This document shows positions 7,036-15,184 of a stretch of 35,792 bases of DNA, piece after piece. How positions within the stretch are numbered: the stretch's first letter is position 1; the number at the start of each line of letters is the position of its first letter. Both the position numbers and the translations under genes were made by a program. The notes beneath the pieces are model-generated. The model was given only the letters and a program-made list of their open reading frames with translations, did no database searches and was not told where the DNA came from. This DNA is from Paracoccaceae bacterium (GTDB taxonomy: Bacteria; Pseudomonadota; Alphaproteobacteria; Rhodobacterales; Rhodobacteraceae), in the NCBI GenBank assembly GCA_020447005.1, contig JAGRDO010000013.1, positions 1 to 35,792 of the forward strand, read 5' to 3'.

Positions 7036-8967
7036 TCAGGTTTCGACAGATTGATCCCCCTGCCGTTGCGCCAATCCCCGCCGGGAACCGTCCTGCGCGG
7101 CGCGGAGCAGGTGGTGACGCAACGCGGATTCGTCGCCGGCATCGACCCCTTCACGCAGGTCCCGCAGAAGTGCCGCAACCTCGATTTCCGACAGCGACCC
7201 GGCGGGGACAGCCAGAATCTTCTGGTGAGACGTAACCTGCCCCCCACTGATCACCATCGGTTCCTCGTGCAGTTTCTCGCCCGGCTTCAACCCGGTGACG
7301 ACGATTTCGATATCGCCTTCCGGGTTGGCCTCGTCACGAAGCGAAAAGCCCGATGCCTCGACCATACGCTTGGCCAGATCCAGCACGCGGACCGGTTCGC
7401 CCATGTCGAGCACGAAGACCTCGCCACCCTTCGCGATCGCGCCGGCGCGCAGCACCAGACGCACCGCCTCCTGCGTCGTCATGAAATAGCGCGTGGCATC
7501 GGGGTTGGTCAGGGTGATCGGCCCTCCGCCGGCAATCTGTTCCTGAAAAAGGGGCACGACCGAGCCCGAAGACCCGAGCACATTGCCAAACCTGACAATG
7601 GAGAAAATCGTCGAGGAGCGCCGCGAAGCAAGATCCTGCACGGCCAGTTCCGCCACCCGCTTGGTCTTGCCCATGACGCTTGCCGGGCGCACCGCCTTGT
7701 CGGTAGAGATCAGGACGAAGCGCGCGACACCGGCGTCGCGCGCGGCCTGCGCGATCACGGCGGTGCCGAGTGCGTTGTTGACGACGCCGGCGATGACATT
7801 GTCCTCGACAAGCCCCACATGCTTGTAGGCGGCGGCATGCAGCAGGATCGATATCCCGTTGGCCTGAAGCATGCGCGACACAAATCCCGCATCCGCGACC
7901 GATCCCAGCACCGCGACGATTTCGGTGCCAAGCCCTTCCCCGAGCACCGAGATTTCCTGCTCGGCCCGGTAAAGCGCGTATTCGCTTTGATCGAACAGCA
8001 CCAGCCGGCGTGGCCTTTGCTCGATGATCTGGCGGCAAAGCTCCAGGCCGATCGTGCCCCCGGCACCGGAGACGAGCACATTGGCCCCGCAATAGACTTC
8101 GTCCTCGTCGCCGCTCAGACCGCCATGCGGCTCGCGGCTGATCAGACGCGCGGCACGGACCGATGTCAGCTTGTCGATCAGGTCGGCACTGCCGGTGAGT
8201 TGCGCATAGGCCGGAAGTGTCATCACCTCCAGCCCTTCCCGTTCAAGGCGCCGCGACAGCAGGGCCTGACGTTGCGGCGACAGGGATGGCATGGCAAGGA
8301 TGACACGGCTCGCGCCAAGCTGTTCGGCCACCTTGATGGCGCGCGCGCCCGGAACCACCGGCAACCCGGCCAGCACCAGCTGATTCAACGTCGCGTTGTC
8401 GTCTATGAAGGCGACCGGAACGATGTCGGGCCGGCCACGCATCAATGCCGCCAGCGTCATGCCGGACCGGCCGGCACCATAGATCAAGACGCGCGTGACG
8501 GCGCCGCCGTTTCGGTAGATCGCCTGCAAGACCCGCAAAAGCGCGATCCGCGCGCCCGCAGCCAGAACGAAGAAAAGCAATCCGAAGATGATGTGATACC
8601 CGGTTCTTATCGGCGGCCCGCCAAGCTGGCCAAGGGCAAAGCTGCCCCCGGCAAGCAGGGCCGACAAAAGGGCAAGGCGCAGCGCGGCGCCACGGTCAAA
8701 GTCCTTCAGACGCACCCTTGTGGTGCCCAGCGGCACGGACAAGGCCAGCACCGCCAAGGCCAGAAGCGGCACAAGGGGCCAATGCGCCAGCATCGGCTGA
8801 AGCGGAAGGGCCGCGTTGTAATGAACCGCAAGGGCAAACGCGTAGGCGCAGGGAACCATCGCAAGGTCGACGGCAGTCAGGATCGCCTGCTTGCCACGCG
8901 GGCTCAGCGATAAAACAAATCGCTCTGGCAGCCGCCAGAGGCGCGATTTTCTGTCAAACTTGTCCAT
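7036..8967 (-). CDS. Membrane-bound nucleotide-sugar 4,6-dehydratase (CapD/WbpM/PglF type)
   Basis: Enzymes of this type convert UDP-N-acetyl-hexosamines to 4-keto-6-deoxy sugars, the first step to rare amino sugars of capsule, O-antigen or glycans. The 643-residue protein starts with four hydrophobic spans (about residues 25-160), then a CoA-binding-like Rossmann region (LIYGAGRSG), then the SDR catalytic domain with VSGAGGTIG near residue 297 and STDKAVRP near residue 422. The catalytic tyrosine is replaced by methionine in VMGKTK, the Ser-Met-Lys arrangement known for WbpM and PglF. The ATG at 8967 is chosen because the longer frame adds 36 residues unlike a membrane protein start. Its substrate is not determined. 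Confidence 0.9.
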   Translation of the reverse strand: MDKFDRKSRLWRLPERFVLSLSPRGKQAILTAVDLAMVPCAYAFALAVHYNAALPLQPMLAHWPLVPLLALAVLALSVPLGTTRVRLKDFDRGAALRLALLSALLAGGSFALGQLGGPPIRTGYHIIFGLLFFVLAAGARIALLRVLQAIYRNGGAVTRVLIYGAGRSGMTLAALMRGRPDIVPVAFIDDNATLNQLVLAGLPVVPGARAIKVAEQLGASRVILAMPSLSPQRQALLSRRLEREGLEVMTLPAYAQLTGSADLIDKLTSVRAARLISREPHGGLSGDEDEVYCGANVLVSGAGGTIGLELCRQIIEQRPRRLVLFDQSEYALYRAEQEISVLGEGLGTEIVAVLGSVADAGFVSRMLQANGISILLHAAAYKHVGLVEDNVIAGVVNNALGTAVIAQAARDAGVARFVLISTDKAVRPASVMGKTKRVAELAVQDLASRRSSTIFSIVRFGNVLGSSGSVVPLFQEQIAGGGPITLTNPDATRYFMTTQEAVRLVLRAGAIAKGGEVFVLDMGEPVRVLDLAKRMVEASGFSLRDEANPEGDIEIVVTGLKPGEKLHEEPMVISGGQVTSHQKILAVPAGSLSEIEVAALLRDLREGVDAGDESALRHHLLRAAQDGSRRGLAQRQGDQSVET

Positions 8968-9151
8968 CAGCCTGATGCCTGACCTCTGATCAACACGTAT
9001 CCTCGTCACACACAGGGCTATGGGCTGGATGCCCGAACGCCGCGGGCACATCATTTCAAATCTTGGGTCCCGCAATCAACCTGTATGATATCATTGCGTC
9101 AAATTGTAGGCTTGGGGCGTGATTTCCGCAGCGCAGGCCGCGAATTTCTCA
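8968..9151. other. Gap upstream of the 4,6-dehydratase, with a short palindrome
   Basis: This 184-base gap between the sugar transferase stop and the dehydratase start contains the perfect 10-base palindrome ATGATATCAT (9085-9094), next to TTGACG on the minus strand (9097-9102). No good -10 is spaced from that TTGACG. Palindromes of this size are expected dozens of times by chance in a window this long, so it is recorded only because of its position. No coding potential is seen. Confidence 0.25.
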
Positions 9152-9760
9152 TCAATCTCGCACGATGCGCCGGACGGTCCCGGCCAGAACCGCGACATCC
9201 AGACAAAGATTGCGTTTTTCGCGATAGATTTTGTCCAGTCGCGCCTTGCGCGGGATGCATCGCCGGACATAGGCCGCCTCGGTCTCGGCGGCCGTCCGGC
9301 AGGCCGAGAGGATGCGTTCTTCATAGGCGCCGCAATGCAAGGTGGCCAACCCCGTCATGCCGGGGCGCGCGCCCAGGACCTCGGCATATAGTTCGGGGAA
9401 CATCTCGACATAGCGTCGCAAGGGCGGGCGCGGGCCGACAAGGCTCATGTCGCCCCGAAGCACGTTGAATATCTGGGGCAACTCATCGATACGCGATTTT
9501 CGCAGCCACGTGCCGCTGCGGGTCAGGCGCCTTGCCTTGTCGCCCCCCGTTACCCCGGAATCGGCGGCATCGGTCACCATCGTGCGGAACTTCCAAAGGA
9601 TGAACGGGGTCGACGGGTCGCGCATCCGTTCGGAGCCGTAAAAAATCGGCCGGCCATCGCGCAAAAGAACGCAAAGGGCAACGACGAACATGACGATCAT
9701 CGCGGGGGCAAGACCGAGCAGGACCAGCGCCACATCGAACAGCCGCTTTGATACTGTCAT
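9152..9760 (-). CDS. PglC-like phosphoglycosyl transferase (bacterial sugar transferase)
   Basis: This enzyme transfers a sugar phosphate from a UDP-sugar to undecaprenyl phosphate at the inner membrane, starting assembly of a surface glycan. At 202 residues it is the minimal monotopic form, with an N-terminal re-entrant hydrophobic segment (about residues 10-32). Conserved elements are KFRTM, the catalytic Asp-Glu pair in RIDELPQ, and SLVGPRP. ATGA overlap with the upstream epimerase-like gene indicates translational coupling. Together with the following 4,6-dehydratase it suggests that the first sugar of the repeat is a modified amino sugar such as diacetyl-bacillosamine, but this is inference. 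Confidence 0.9.
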   Translation of the reverse strand: MTVSKRLFDVALVLLGLAPAMIVMFVVALCVLLRDGRPIFYGSERMRDPSTPFILWKFRTMVTDAADSGVTGGDKARRLTRSGTWLRKSRIDELPQIFNVLRGDMSLVGPRPPLRRYVEMFPELYAEVLGARPGMTGLATLHCGAYEERILSACRTAAETEAAYVRRCIPRKARLDKIYREKRNLCLDVAVLAGTVRRIVRD

Positions 9761-10713
9761 GCCGCGCCGTCCAGGTCCGGCCCGGACTGCGCGGCGCCCC
9801 GCCAGTCCGCGACCAGGGCCGCCGCGTCGGCAGGCGGAAGCGGGCCGATCAGCGCCGAAAGCCGTCCGGTATCAAGATTGACCTCGGCGATCGCATCCCT
9901 CTCGGCCAGTCGGGGCTGCCACGGTACCGACGCGGCCTGCAGCAGGCCAGACATCGAAACGGGGGGCGATTGCGCGACGTTGAGAACGAAGGGAAGATCG
10001 GCCCCGGTCATGGCCAGCCGCACAAGCTGGGCGAGGCACTGCGCAAGCACTGCCGGGCCGATATAACTGCGTCGCAGAGGCTCGGTGCCCCCGATCATGT
10101 CAAGCATGACCGTCCGGCCGGGGCGCCAGCCGCCAAGCAGAAGGTCCGCTCCTGCGACATTGCCAAGCCGCAGGCAGGTCACGCCGGGCGCGCCCCTGCC
10201 CGCATTGGCGCGCCACCGCGCTGCCGCCTTTTCCATCGCCAGCTTGGCGTGGCCGTAGTCGGATACCGGCAGGGCGGGGCCGTCTTCCCGGGCGGGGCCG
10301 GATTGCCGGCCATAGACCGCGGCCGATGACATCAGAAAAACGTGCCGCAGCCCGGCCTTGCCTGCCGCCTGAAGCGCCGCCAGCGCAAGTGCGGCATGGT
10401 CGGCCCCGCGCCCGGCCCCCGCCGCCCGCGCCGGTCCGGCCAGGTTTACAAGCACCGCATGCCCCTGCAACGCGGCTGAAAACAGGGTCGCCCCGCCTTC
10501 GGCGAGCGGGTCAAAGCTGATATCGGCAAGCCCGGCTGACCTCGCATGCCAGATCGCGGCGCATGTGCCGGGCCACACGGGCCGGAGCAACCGGCCCAGA
10601 CGGCCCGACGACCCGAGAAAGAACACATCTTTCGCGTTCTTGCCCTCCGCCGACGCTTTGGCAATTGACCCGGAAGTGTCGGATATGGTCTGAGCAGACT
10701 GGGTTTGCGGCAT
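9757..10713 (-). CDS. NAD-dependent epimerase/dehydratase-like extended SDR
   Basis: The 318-residue product is an extended short-chain dehydrogenase/reductase. It has the nucleotide-binding FLGSSGRLG about 30 residues in, a serine-rich strand (LMSSAAVYG) and the catalytic YGHAK (YxxxK). The C-terminal half (LNVAQSPPVSM) resembles the substrate domain of sugar epimerases. The start is uncertain: ATG at 10713 precedes a polar stretch not typical of the family, and a GTG at the VFFLGSSG sequence would remove about 29 residues. It is divergent from the export lipoprotein gene and overlaps the sugar transferase by ATGA. A role in sugar-nucleotide or lipid-linked sugar modification is inferred. 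Confidence 0.8.
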   Translation of the reverse strand: MPQTQSAQTISDTSGSIAKASAEGKNAKDVFFLGSSGRLGRLLRPVWPGTCAAIWHARSAGLADISFDPLAEGGATLFSAALQGHAVLVNLAGPARAAGAGRGADHAALALAALQAAGKAGLRHVFLMSSAAVYGRQSGPAREDGPALPVSDYGHAKLAMEKAAARWRANAGRGAPGVTCLRLGNVAGADLLLGGWRPGRTVMLDMIGGTEPLRRSYIGPAVLAQCLAQLVRLAMTGADLPFVLNVAQSPPVSMSGLLQAASVPWQPRLAERDAIAEVNLDTGRLSALIGPLPPADAAALVADWRGAAQSGPDLDGAA

Positions 10714-10761
10714 GGCACAGCCATACCATTGCCGACACCGCTGCGAAACGGGGGATTGTAC

Positions 10762-11868
10762 ATGGGTGCGCTGTACCGGCTTCTGGCCGCGATTTGCCTG
10801 TTGCCGGCACTTGCGGCTTGCACGCTTCCCCGGGGCGCCGCCTTGCAAAGCGAAGTTCTTCGCGCCGAGAATTCCGCGACCGCAGGGTTCGAAGTCCATC
10901 ATGTCGACCGGGCGCTCTTGGGGATGGTCGCGCAATGGCCCGCGCCCGATGGCGTCGCCCAGCGCCAGTGGCCAAGCCATCGGCCCGGCGAGGCCGGAAC
11001 GATCATTGCCGCCGGCGACACCGTCGAAATCACGGTTTGGGAAAGCGGTGAAAATTCGCTGCTTGCCGCGCCGTCCCAGAAGGAAAGCCTTCTGCAACCG
11101 ATGCGCGTTGCCGCAAACGGAACCATTTTCGTGCCCTATGTCGGCCCCGTTCGCATCAGTGGCATGTCGCCCGACCATGCGCGCGAAACCGTGCAGGAAA
11201 AGCTTGCCGCCCTGATCCCTTCGGCGCAGGTGCAGCTTTCGGTCGCTGCCGGGCCGTCGAACAGCATTTCGCTGGTCGGCGGCGTGCGGACGCCCGGGAC
11301 CTATCCCGTCGACACGCGCGAAATTACCGTACTGGATCTGATTTCGCGCGGCGGCGGCGTTCCCGAATCGCTGGCCAACCCGCAGGTCCGGCTGGTGCGC
11401 GGCCGCAATTACTATGCCATTTCGCTTGAACGGCTTTACGCGAACCCCGATCTCGACGCGACATTGCAGCGCGGGGACAAGGTATTTGTCGAAACGGACC
11501 CCCGGTATTTTCTGGCACTGGGTGCGGCCGGCCATGAAAGCCAGATCGCCTTCAATCGGGAAACCGTCTCGGCGCTCGACGCGCTGTCACTGGCCGGCGG
11601 GCTGAACGACAGCCGCGCCAATCCCAAAGGCATCCTTATCCTGCGCGACTATGGCGCGCGCGCCGGGGGGGCGACCGGCCCGAAGGAAAGCCGCGTTGTC
11701 TTCGCGATCGACCTGACCAGCGCCGACGGGCTGTTCTCTGCCGGGCGGTTCGCCGTGATGCCGAAGGATGTCGTCCTTGCAACCGAATCTCCGGTGACCT
11801 CGGCGCAAACGATCCTTGGGCTTCTCGGCACCTCGCTTGGTCTGGCCAGCCGTGTGGATCAGTTCTGA
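10762..11868 (+). CDS. Wza/OPX-type polysaccharide export lipoprotein
   Basis: Outer-membrane polysaccharide export (OPX) proteins form the periplasm-spanning or outer-membrane channel for capsule or exopolysaccharide. The ATG at 10762 follows GGGGGA and gives a lipoprotein signal peptide with lipobox LAAC, the lipidated cysteine being residue 20. The polysaccharide-export domain lies at about residues 75-165 (GDTVEITVWESGEN), followed by SLBB-like repeats (SLVGGVRTPGTYPVD and a second block including LALGAAG). The total of 368 residues is normal. No C-terminal Wzc kinase or Wzc partner is encoded nearby, although this export protein normally works with one. It is divergent from the epimerase-glycosyltransferase genes. 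Confidence 0.88.
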   Translation: MGALYRLLAAICLLPALAACTLPRGAALQSEVLRAENSATAGFEVHHVDRALLGMVAQWPAPDGVAQRQWPSHRPGEAGTIIAAGDTVEITVWESGENSLLAAPSQKESLLQPMRVAANGTIFVPYVGPVRISGMSPDHARETVQEKLAALIPSAQVQLSVAAGPSNSISLVGGVRTPGTYPVDTREITVLDLISRGGGVPESLANPQVRLVRGRNYYAISLERLYANPDLDATLQRGDKVFVETDPRYFLALGAAGHESQIAFNRETVSALDALSLAGGLNDSRANPKGILILRDYGARAGGATGPKESRVVFAIDLTSADGLFSAGRFAVMPKDVVLATESPVTSAQTILGLLGTSLGLASRVDQF

Positions 11869-11869
11869 A

Positions 11870-11886
11870 CCGGGCATTCGGCCCGG
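11870..11886 (+). terminator. GC-rich hairpin after the OPX gene
   Basis: CCGGGC (11870-11875) and GCCCGG (11881-11886) pair perfectly around ATTCG, starting two bases after the stop codon. There is no T tract behind the stem, so it may act as a 3' end stabiliser or a weak terminator. Confidence 0.4.
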
Positions 11887-11961
11887 GGCTGCCCCGCCCC
11901 GTCAGGATTGAGCTTGCAGCGCAGAGCCACCGGCCGTTAAATGCGCCGGAGGAGACCCAAA

Positions 11962-12822
11962 ATGGCAACCGGCAAGAATATTCGCACCTACTTTGAAGGC
12001 AGCTGGCATGACGGCGATATCGCGATCATGCGGGCCGCCGACCATGGAAGCTGGCTTGGAACGACGGTTTTCGACGGAGCACGGCTTTTTGAAGGTGTGA
12101 CCCCCGATCTTGACCGCCACCTGGCCCGCGTCAACCGATCGGCCGAGGCGATGATGATCACGCCGACGGTTGCAACCGAAGACATGATCGAAATCGCCCG
12201 CGAGGGGCTTGGCCAGTACGGAAAGGGTGCCGCCGTCTATATCCGGCCCATGTACTGGGCGATTGAAGGGGATGCGACGGGGGTCGTACCGGAACCGGAC
12301 TCGACCGGGTTCGCCCTCTGCCTTGAAGAAATTCCGATGCCGCCACCCGAGGCCTCGACAACGCTGACCACCACGCGGTTTCGCCGGCCGGTCCTCGAAA
12401 CGGCGGTGACGAATGCCAAGGCGGGGTGCCTTTATCCCAACAACGCCCGCATGCTGACCGAGGCGCGCGCCAAGGGATATGGCAACGCCCTGGCCACGGA
12501 CATGTTGGGCAATGTGGCTGAAACGGCCACCGCGAATGTCTTTATGGTTCGCGACGGCGAGGTCTTTACCCCCGTCGCCAACGGCACCTTTCTGTCCGGG
12601 ATCACCCGGGCGCGACACATCGCCAACATGAAGGCCGACGGCATGAAGGTGCACGAAACCGTTCTGGGCTATGACGATTTTCATGCGGCTGACGAAGTGT
12701 TCCTTTCCGGCAATTTTTCGAAGGTTCTGCCGGTTACGGAATTCGACGGAACACATTATCAGCTTGGCCACGTCACGCGGCGGGTGCGGGAGATGTACTG
12801 GGACTGGGCGCATTCACGCTAA
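11962..12822 (+). CDS. Branched-chain amino acid aminotransferase family protein (PLP fold type IV)
   Basis: This 286-residue enzyme belongs to the IlvE/D-alanine transaminase/PabC group. The catalytic lysine is Lys153 in TNAKAGCLY; the PLP-contacting YIRPMYW and ETATANVFMV, with its conserved glutamate, are present. The ATG at 11962 has a strong GGAGGAG upstream at 11949-11955. In rhodobacteria such proteins are commonly annotated as branched-chain aminotransferases, interconverting Val, Leu or Ile and their keto acids with glutamate; the exact substrate is not proven by sequence. FLSGITRARHI replaces the more common PGITR segment. It is followed on the same strand by a universal stress protein gene. 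Confidence 0.85.
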   Translation: MATGKNIRTYFEGSWHDGDIAIMRAADHGSWLGTTVFDGARLFEGVTPDLDRHLARVNRSAEAMMITPTVATEDMIEIAREGLGQYGKGAAVYIRPMYWAIEGDATGVVPEPDSTGFALCLEEIPMPPPEASTTLTTTRFRRPVLETAVTNAKAGCLYPNNARMLTEARAKGYGNALATDMLGNVAETATANVFMVRDGEVFTPVANGTFLSGITRARHIANMKADGMKVHETVLGYDDFHAADEVFLSGNFSKVLPVTEFDGTHYQLGHVTRRVREMYWDWAHSR

Positions 12823-12832
12823 TTGCGTGATT

Positions 12833-12850
12833 GCCAAGCCTCTGGCTGGC
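12833..12850 (+). terminator. Imperfect hairpin between the aminotransferase and usp genes
   Basis: GCCAAGCC and GGCTGGC can pair around TCT with one bulged A. It lies 11 bases after the aminotransferase stop. A smaller CACGC/GCGTG repeat spans the stop codon itself (12815-12829). Neither has a T tract. Confidence 0.25.
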
Positions 12851-12883
12851 CGCCATCATCGTGCTTTCTGACGGGGAATGATC

Positions 12884-13339
12884 ATGCGCAAGTTTCTTGT
12901 GGTTCTCGACGATAGCCGCGAATGCCTGAACGCCATGCGTTTTGCGGCACTTCGGGCGGCCCATACCGGGGCCGGAGTGACCATTCTTTCGGTGATCCCG
13001 CCCGAAGAGTTCCAGCATTGGATCGGGGTGGCCGACATCATGCGTGCCGAAGCGCGCGAACGGATCGAGGCGCATTTCGAGGTCTTCGCGAAATGGATGC
13101 GCGACCGGCAGGGGATCGAGCCGACGCTGGTGATCCGCGAAGGCGAACCCGTCGCTGAAATCCTGACGGTCATTCGGGAAGACCCCGAAATCGGCGTGCT
13201 TGTTCTTGGCGCGGGGACCGACAAGTCCGGCCCCGGGCCTTTGGTGACGCAAATGTCGAAATCGTCTGGGAACCTGCCCATACCGATCACGATCGTGCCG
13301 GGTGAAATGTCGAAAGAGCGGCTTGAGGCGCTGACCTGA
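12884..13339 (+). CDS. Universal stress protein, UspA family
   Basis: A single 151-residue UspA domain with the N-terminal strand KFLVVLDDS and the C-terminal nucleotide-binding region LGAGTDKSGPGPLVTQ followed by PITIVPG. The GAGTDKSGPG segment is a variant of the ATP-binding G-x2-G-x9-G signature, so ATP binding is plausible but not certain. Of two nearby ATG codons, 12884 is chosen because GGGGA then has 6-base spacing; for 12878 it would be directly adjacent. Usp proteins act in the cytoplasm in stress survival; the specific trigger is not shown by the sequence. Confidence 0.9.
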   Translation: MRKFLVVLDDSRECLNAMRFAALRAAHTGAGVTILSVIPPEEFQHWIGVADIMRAEARERIEAHFEVFAKWMRDRQGIEPTLVIREGEPVAEILTVIREDPEIGVLVLGAGTDKSGPGPLVTQMSKSSGNLPIPITIVPGEMSKERLEALT

Positions 13340-13374
13340 ACGCCCCTCGCAGGCTCTTGCGACCCGGACGTACC

Positions 13375-13403
13375 TTGACTTGACAATGGACGAGGCGCAT
13401 ATC
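13375..13403 (+). promoter_or_regulatory. Candidate promoter for the nfuA-tsaB-rimI genes
   Basis: TTGACT (13375-13380) is followed after 17 bases by CATATC (13398-13403), 25 bases before the Nfu start. A second, consensus TTGACA overlaps at 13380-13385 but has no good -10 at 17 bases. The doubled -35 is seen directly; promoter use is inferred. Confidence 0.35.
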
Positions 13404-13428
13404 CGAGTGGATTAGTCGGAGACACAAC

Positions 13429-13989
13429 ATGTTCATCCAAACCGAATCCACCCCCAACCCCGCGACGCTGAAATTCCTGCCGGGTCAGACCGTGCTGGAC
13501 GCGGGCACCTCGGATTTTCCCAACGTTGAGGCGGCGGCGGGGTCCCCGCTTGCACGGCGCATCTTTGCGGTCGATGGGGTGGCGGCGGTTTTCTTTGGCA
13601 GCGACTTCGTGACTGTCACAAAGTCCGACGCTGTGATCTGGGATCATATCAAGCCGGCGATCCTTGGCGCGATCATGGAACATTACCAGTCCGGCGCGCC
13701 GGTCATGGAAACCGGCGCATCCCAGCCCGCCCATGCCGAACATGACGGGCCAGATGGTGACATCGTCAACCAGATCAAGGAATTGCTGGATACGCGCGTT
13801 CGTCCGGCTGTTGCGCAGGATGGCGGCGACATCACCTTCCACGGTTTTGATCGCGGCATTGTCTACCTGCATATGCAAGGGGCCTGCGCGGGATGCCCGT
13901 CCTCTACGCTGACGCTGAAGATGGGGATTGAAAACCTCCTGAGGCATTACATCCCCGAGGTTGTCGAGGTCCGGCCTGTCGCCGCCTGA
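13429..13989 (+). CDS. Nfu-type iron-sulfur cluster carrier protein
   Basis: The 186-residue protein has an N-terminal Nfu domain (MFIQTESTPNPATLKFLPG) and a C-terminal NifU-like domain with the cluster-binding CAGC motif at Cys153 and Cys156. It would carry 4Fe-4S clusters to target apoproteins in the cytoplasm. The Shine-Dalgarno GGAG lies about 7 bases before the ATG. tsaB starts two bases after the stop, so the genes are cotranscribed and probably translationally coupled. The grouping of an Fe-S carrier with the tRNA-modification gene tsaB may be conserved in the family, but there is no direct functional link in the sequence. Confidence 0.94.
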   Translation: MFIQTESTPNPATLKFLPGQTVLDAGTSDFPNVEAAAGSPLARRIFAVDGVAAVFFGSDFVTVTKSDAVIWDHIKPAILGAIMEHYQSGAPVMETGASQPAHAEHDGPDGDIVNQIKELLDTRVRPAVAQDGGDITFHGFDRGIVYLHMQGACAGCPSSTLTLKMGIENLLRHYIPEVVEVRPVAA

Positions 13990-13991
13990 CG

Positions 13992-14594
13992 ATGCCGGAA
14001 CCTCTGACCCTCGGCTTTGACACATCGGCCGCGCATTGCGCGGCCGCACTTGTTTCAGGTGACGAAATCCTCGCGACAGAAAGCGCCGCGATGGACCGGG
14101 GTCAGGCCGAGGCGCTGTTTCCGATGCTGGACAAGCTCTTGCGCGGCGCGGGGCGGGATTGGGCGGACCTTGCCGCAATCGGGGTGGGGATCGGGCCGGG
14201 AAACTTCACCGGCATCCGTATTTCGGTGTCGGCGGCCCGTGGGCTGGCGCTATCGCTGGGGGTTCCCGCGATCGGCGTCAGCACGTTTGACGCGCTGGCC
14301 TCATCGCAAGGGTCGGCCCCTTGGGTCGCGGTCGACGGGCCGCGCGAAACCGCCTATCTGCAACGCCGGGACCAGGAAGGCGCCGTGCCGACCATCGTGC
14401 CCAGGACCGGGATCGCCAGTCTTTCGGGGACCGTCATCAATGCCCGCGACATGGCGCCGGCGGATCTGGCAATCGCCATCGCCAGGATTGCCGGGCGGCG
14501 CAGCGACACCCCGCAACCCCGCCCTGCCCCGATGTATATCCGCCCTGCCGACGCGGCGCCCATGCGCGACAGACCACCCGCGATCCTGCCGTGA
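13992..14594 (+). CDS. tsaB: tRNA threonylcarbamoyladenosine biosynthesis protein TsaB
   Basis: TsaB (YeaZ) partners with TsaD in making t6A at position 37 of ANN-decoding tRNAs. The 200-residue product shows the ASKHA fold start LGFDTSAAHCAAAL and the conserved GIGPGNFTGIRI segment. Its C-terminal part is short and variable, as usual. The start is tightly coupled to the Nfu gene, with a 2-base gap, and the stop overlaps rimI by GTGA. The tsaB-rimI pairing is a well-known gene neighbourhood and supports both calls. Confidence 0.93.
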   Translation: MPEPLTLGFDTSAAHCAAALVSGDEILATESAAMDRGQAEALFPMLDKLLRGAGRDWADLAAIGVGIGPGNFTGIRISVSAARGLALSLGVPAIGVSTFDALASSQGSAPWVAVDGPRETAYLQRRDQEGAVPTIVPRTGIASLSGTVINARDMAPADLAIAIARIAGRRSDTPQPRPAPMYIRPADAAPMRDRPPAILP

Positions 14595-15046
14595 GCGGGA
14601 CCGATACCGCCCGGCTGGCCGCGCTTCATGCCGCCAGCTTCACGATGCCGCCGCCTTGGCCGGCGCATGAAATCGCGGCGACGCTGGCACAGCGCGGCAC
14701 TGTCCTGCTGGAGGCGCCGGAAGGCTTCCTGATCGGGCGCATCGTGGCCGGGGAAGCAGAGATCCTGACCCTCGCCGTTGACCCGGACCGCCGCAGGCAG
14801 GGGGTCGGGTCGCAGTTGACCGGCCGGTTCATGGCATGGGCAGAGGCCGCGGGTGCCACCCGCGCCTTCCTTGATGTCGCCGCCGGCAACCTGCCGGCGA
14901 TCGGCCTTTATCGCAGTCTTGGCTTTGCCGAGATCGGCCGGCGCAAGGACTATTACCGCGCCGCGGGCGGCAGCCGTGACGACGCGGTCCTCATGGCGGC
15001 CGAAATTGCCGTGAATTCGCAGAATAATTTACCGATTGGTCAATAA
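14591..15046 (+). CDS. rimI: Ribosomal protein S18 alanine N-acetyltransferase-like GNAT
   Basis: A 151-residue GNAT acetyltransferase. The acetyl-CoA pyrophosphate loop RRRQGVGSQL and the following NLPAIGLYRSLGFAEIGRRK motif are typical of RimI, which acetylates the N-terminus of ribosomal protein S18. The GTG at 14591 overlaps the tsaB stop (GTGA); the frame is open further upstream inside tsaB, but that sequence is not RimI-like. The position directly after tsaB supports RimI over other GNAT proteins. The last about 12 residues (AVNSQNNLPIGQ) are an ordinary unconserved tail. Confidence 0.88.
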   Translation: MSGTDTARLAALHAASFTMPPPWPAHEIAATLAQRGTVLLEAPEGFLIGRIVAGEAEILTLAVDPDRRRQGVGSQLTGRFMAWAEAAGATRAFLDVAAGNLPAIGLYRSLGFAEIGRRKDYYRAAGGSRDDAVLMAAEIAVNSQNNLPIGQ

Positions 15047-15062
15047 TTCGCCGGCATCCTCA

Positions 15063-15113
15063 CGAATTGCTATTGACCAGCAAGGTCGCATTCGCCCTAA
15101 TCGAAGCAATTCG
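15063..15113. promoter_or_regulatory. Inverted repeat flanking a candidate promoter before the nucleoside operon
   Basis: CGAATTGCT (15063-15071) and AGCAATTCG (15105-15113) are perfect 9-base inverted repeats whose centres are 42 bases apart, close to four helical turns. Between them lie TTGACC (15073-15078) and CCTAAT (15096-15101) with 17-base spacing. The arrangement would suit a repressor binding two sites around the promoter. AATTCGC also recurs at about 15013 and 15055. Regulator and function are inferred. Confidence 0.4.
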
Positions 15114-15115
15114 CG

Positions 15116-15179
15116 CGGGAGGGGTTGTCCGTTTCAGGCGGCTCCCGGATGCGGATGAAAAACAATTCCAACCGGGAGC
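15116..15179 (+). promoter_or_regulatory. Leader of the nucleoside operon with a Shine-Dalgarno-sequestering stem
   Basis: GCTCCCGG (15141-15148) is perfectly complementary to CCGGGAGC (15172-15179), which contains the Shine-Dalgarno GGGAG of the binding-protein gene, across a 23-base loop. A second copy of CGGGAG at 15116-15121 can pair with the same CTCCCG (15142-15147) instead, so two mutually exclusive structures can be drawn. This is the layout of a translational switch. I do not recognise a known riboswitch consensus, and no ligand can be assigned. Confidence 0.45.
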
Positions 15180-15184
15180 AATCG

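Noticed and set aside
6631-8913. Long plus-strand open frame of 760 codons opposite murD and the dehydratase gene
   Set aside because: It is antisense to two well-recognised genes, is rich in Arg/Gln/His/Pro, and has no family resemblance; typical GC-rich shadow frame.
9085-9094. ATGATATCAT palindrome as an operator, with a shared GATATC core at 20651-20660
   Set aside because: Ten-base palindromes are expected dozens of times by chance in a window this long, so the shared core is not evidence for a common regulator.
10714-11535. N-terminal extension of the epimerase-like frame through the OPX gene
   Set aside because: The extension is antisense to the OPX gene and unlike any SDR; the gene starts at or after 10713.
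15116-15179. A known purine riboswitch in the nucleoside operon leader
   Set aside because: The conserved core of purine riboswitches is not recognisable; only a Shine-Dalgarno-sequestering stem is seen.
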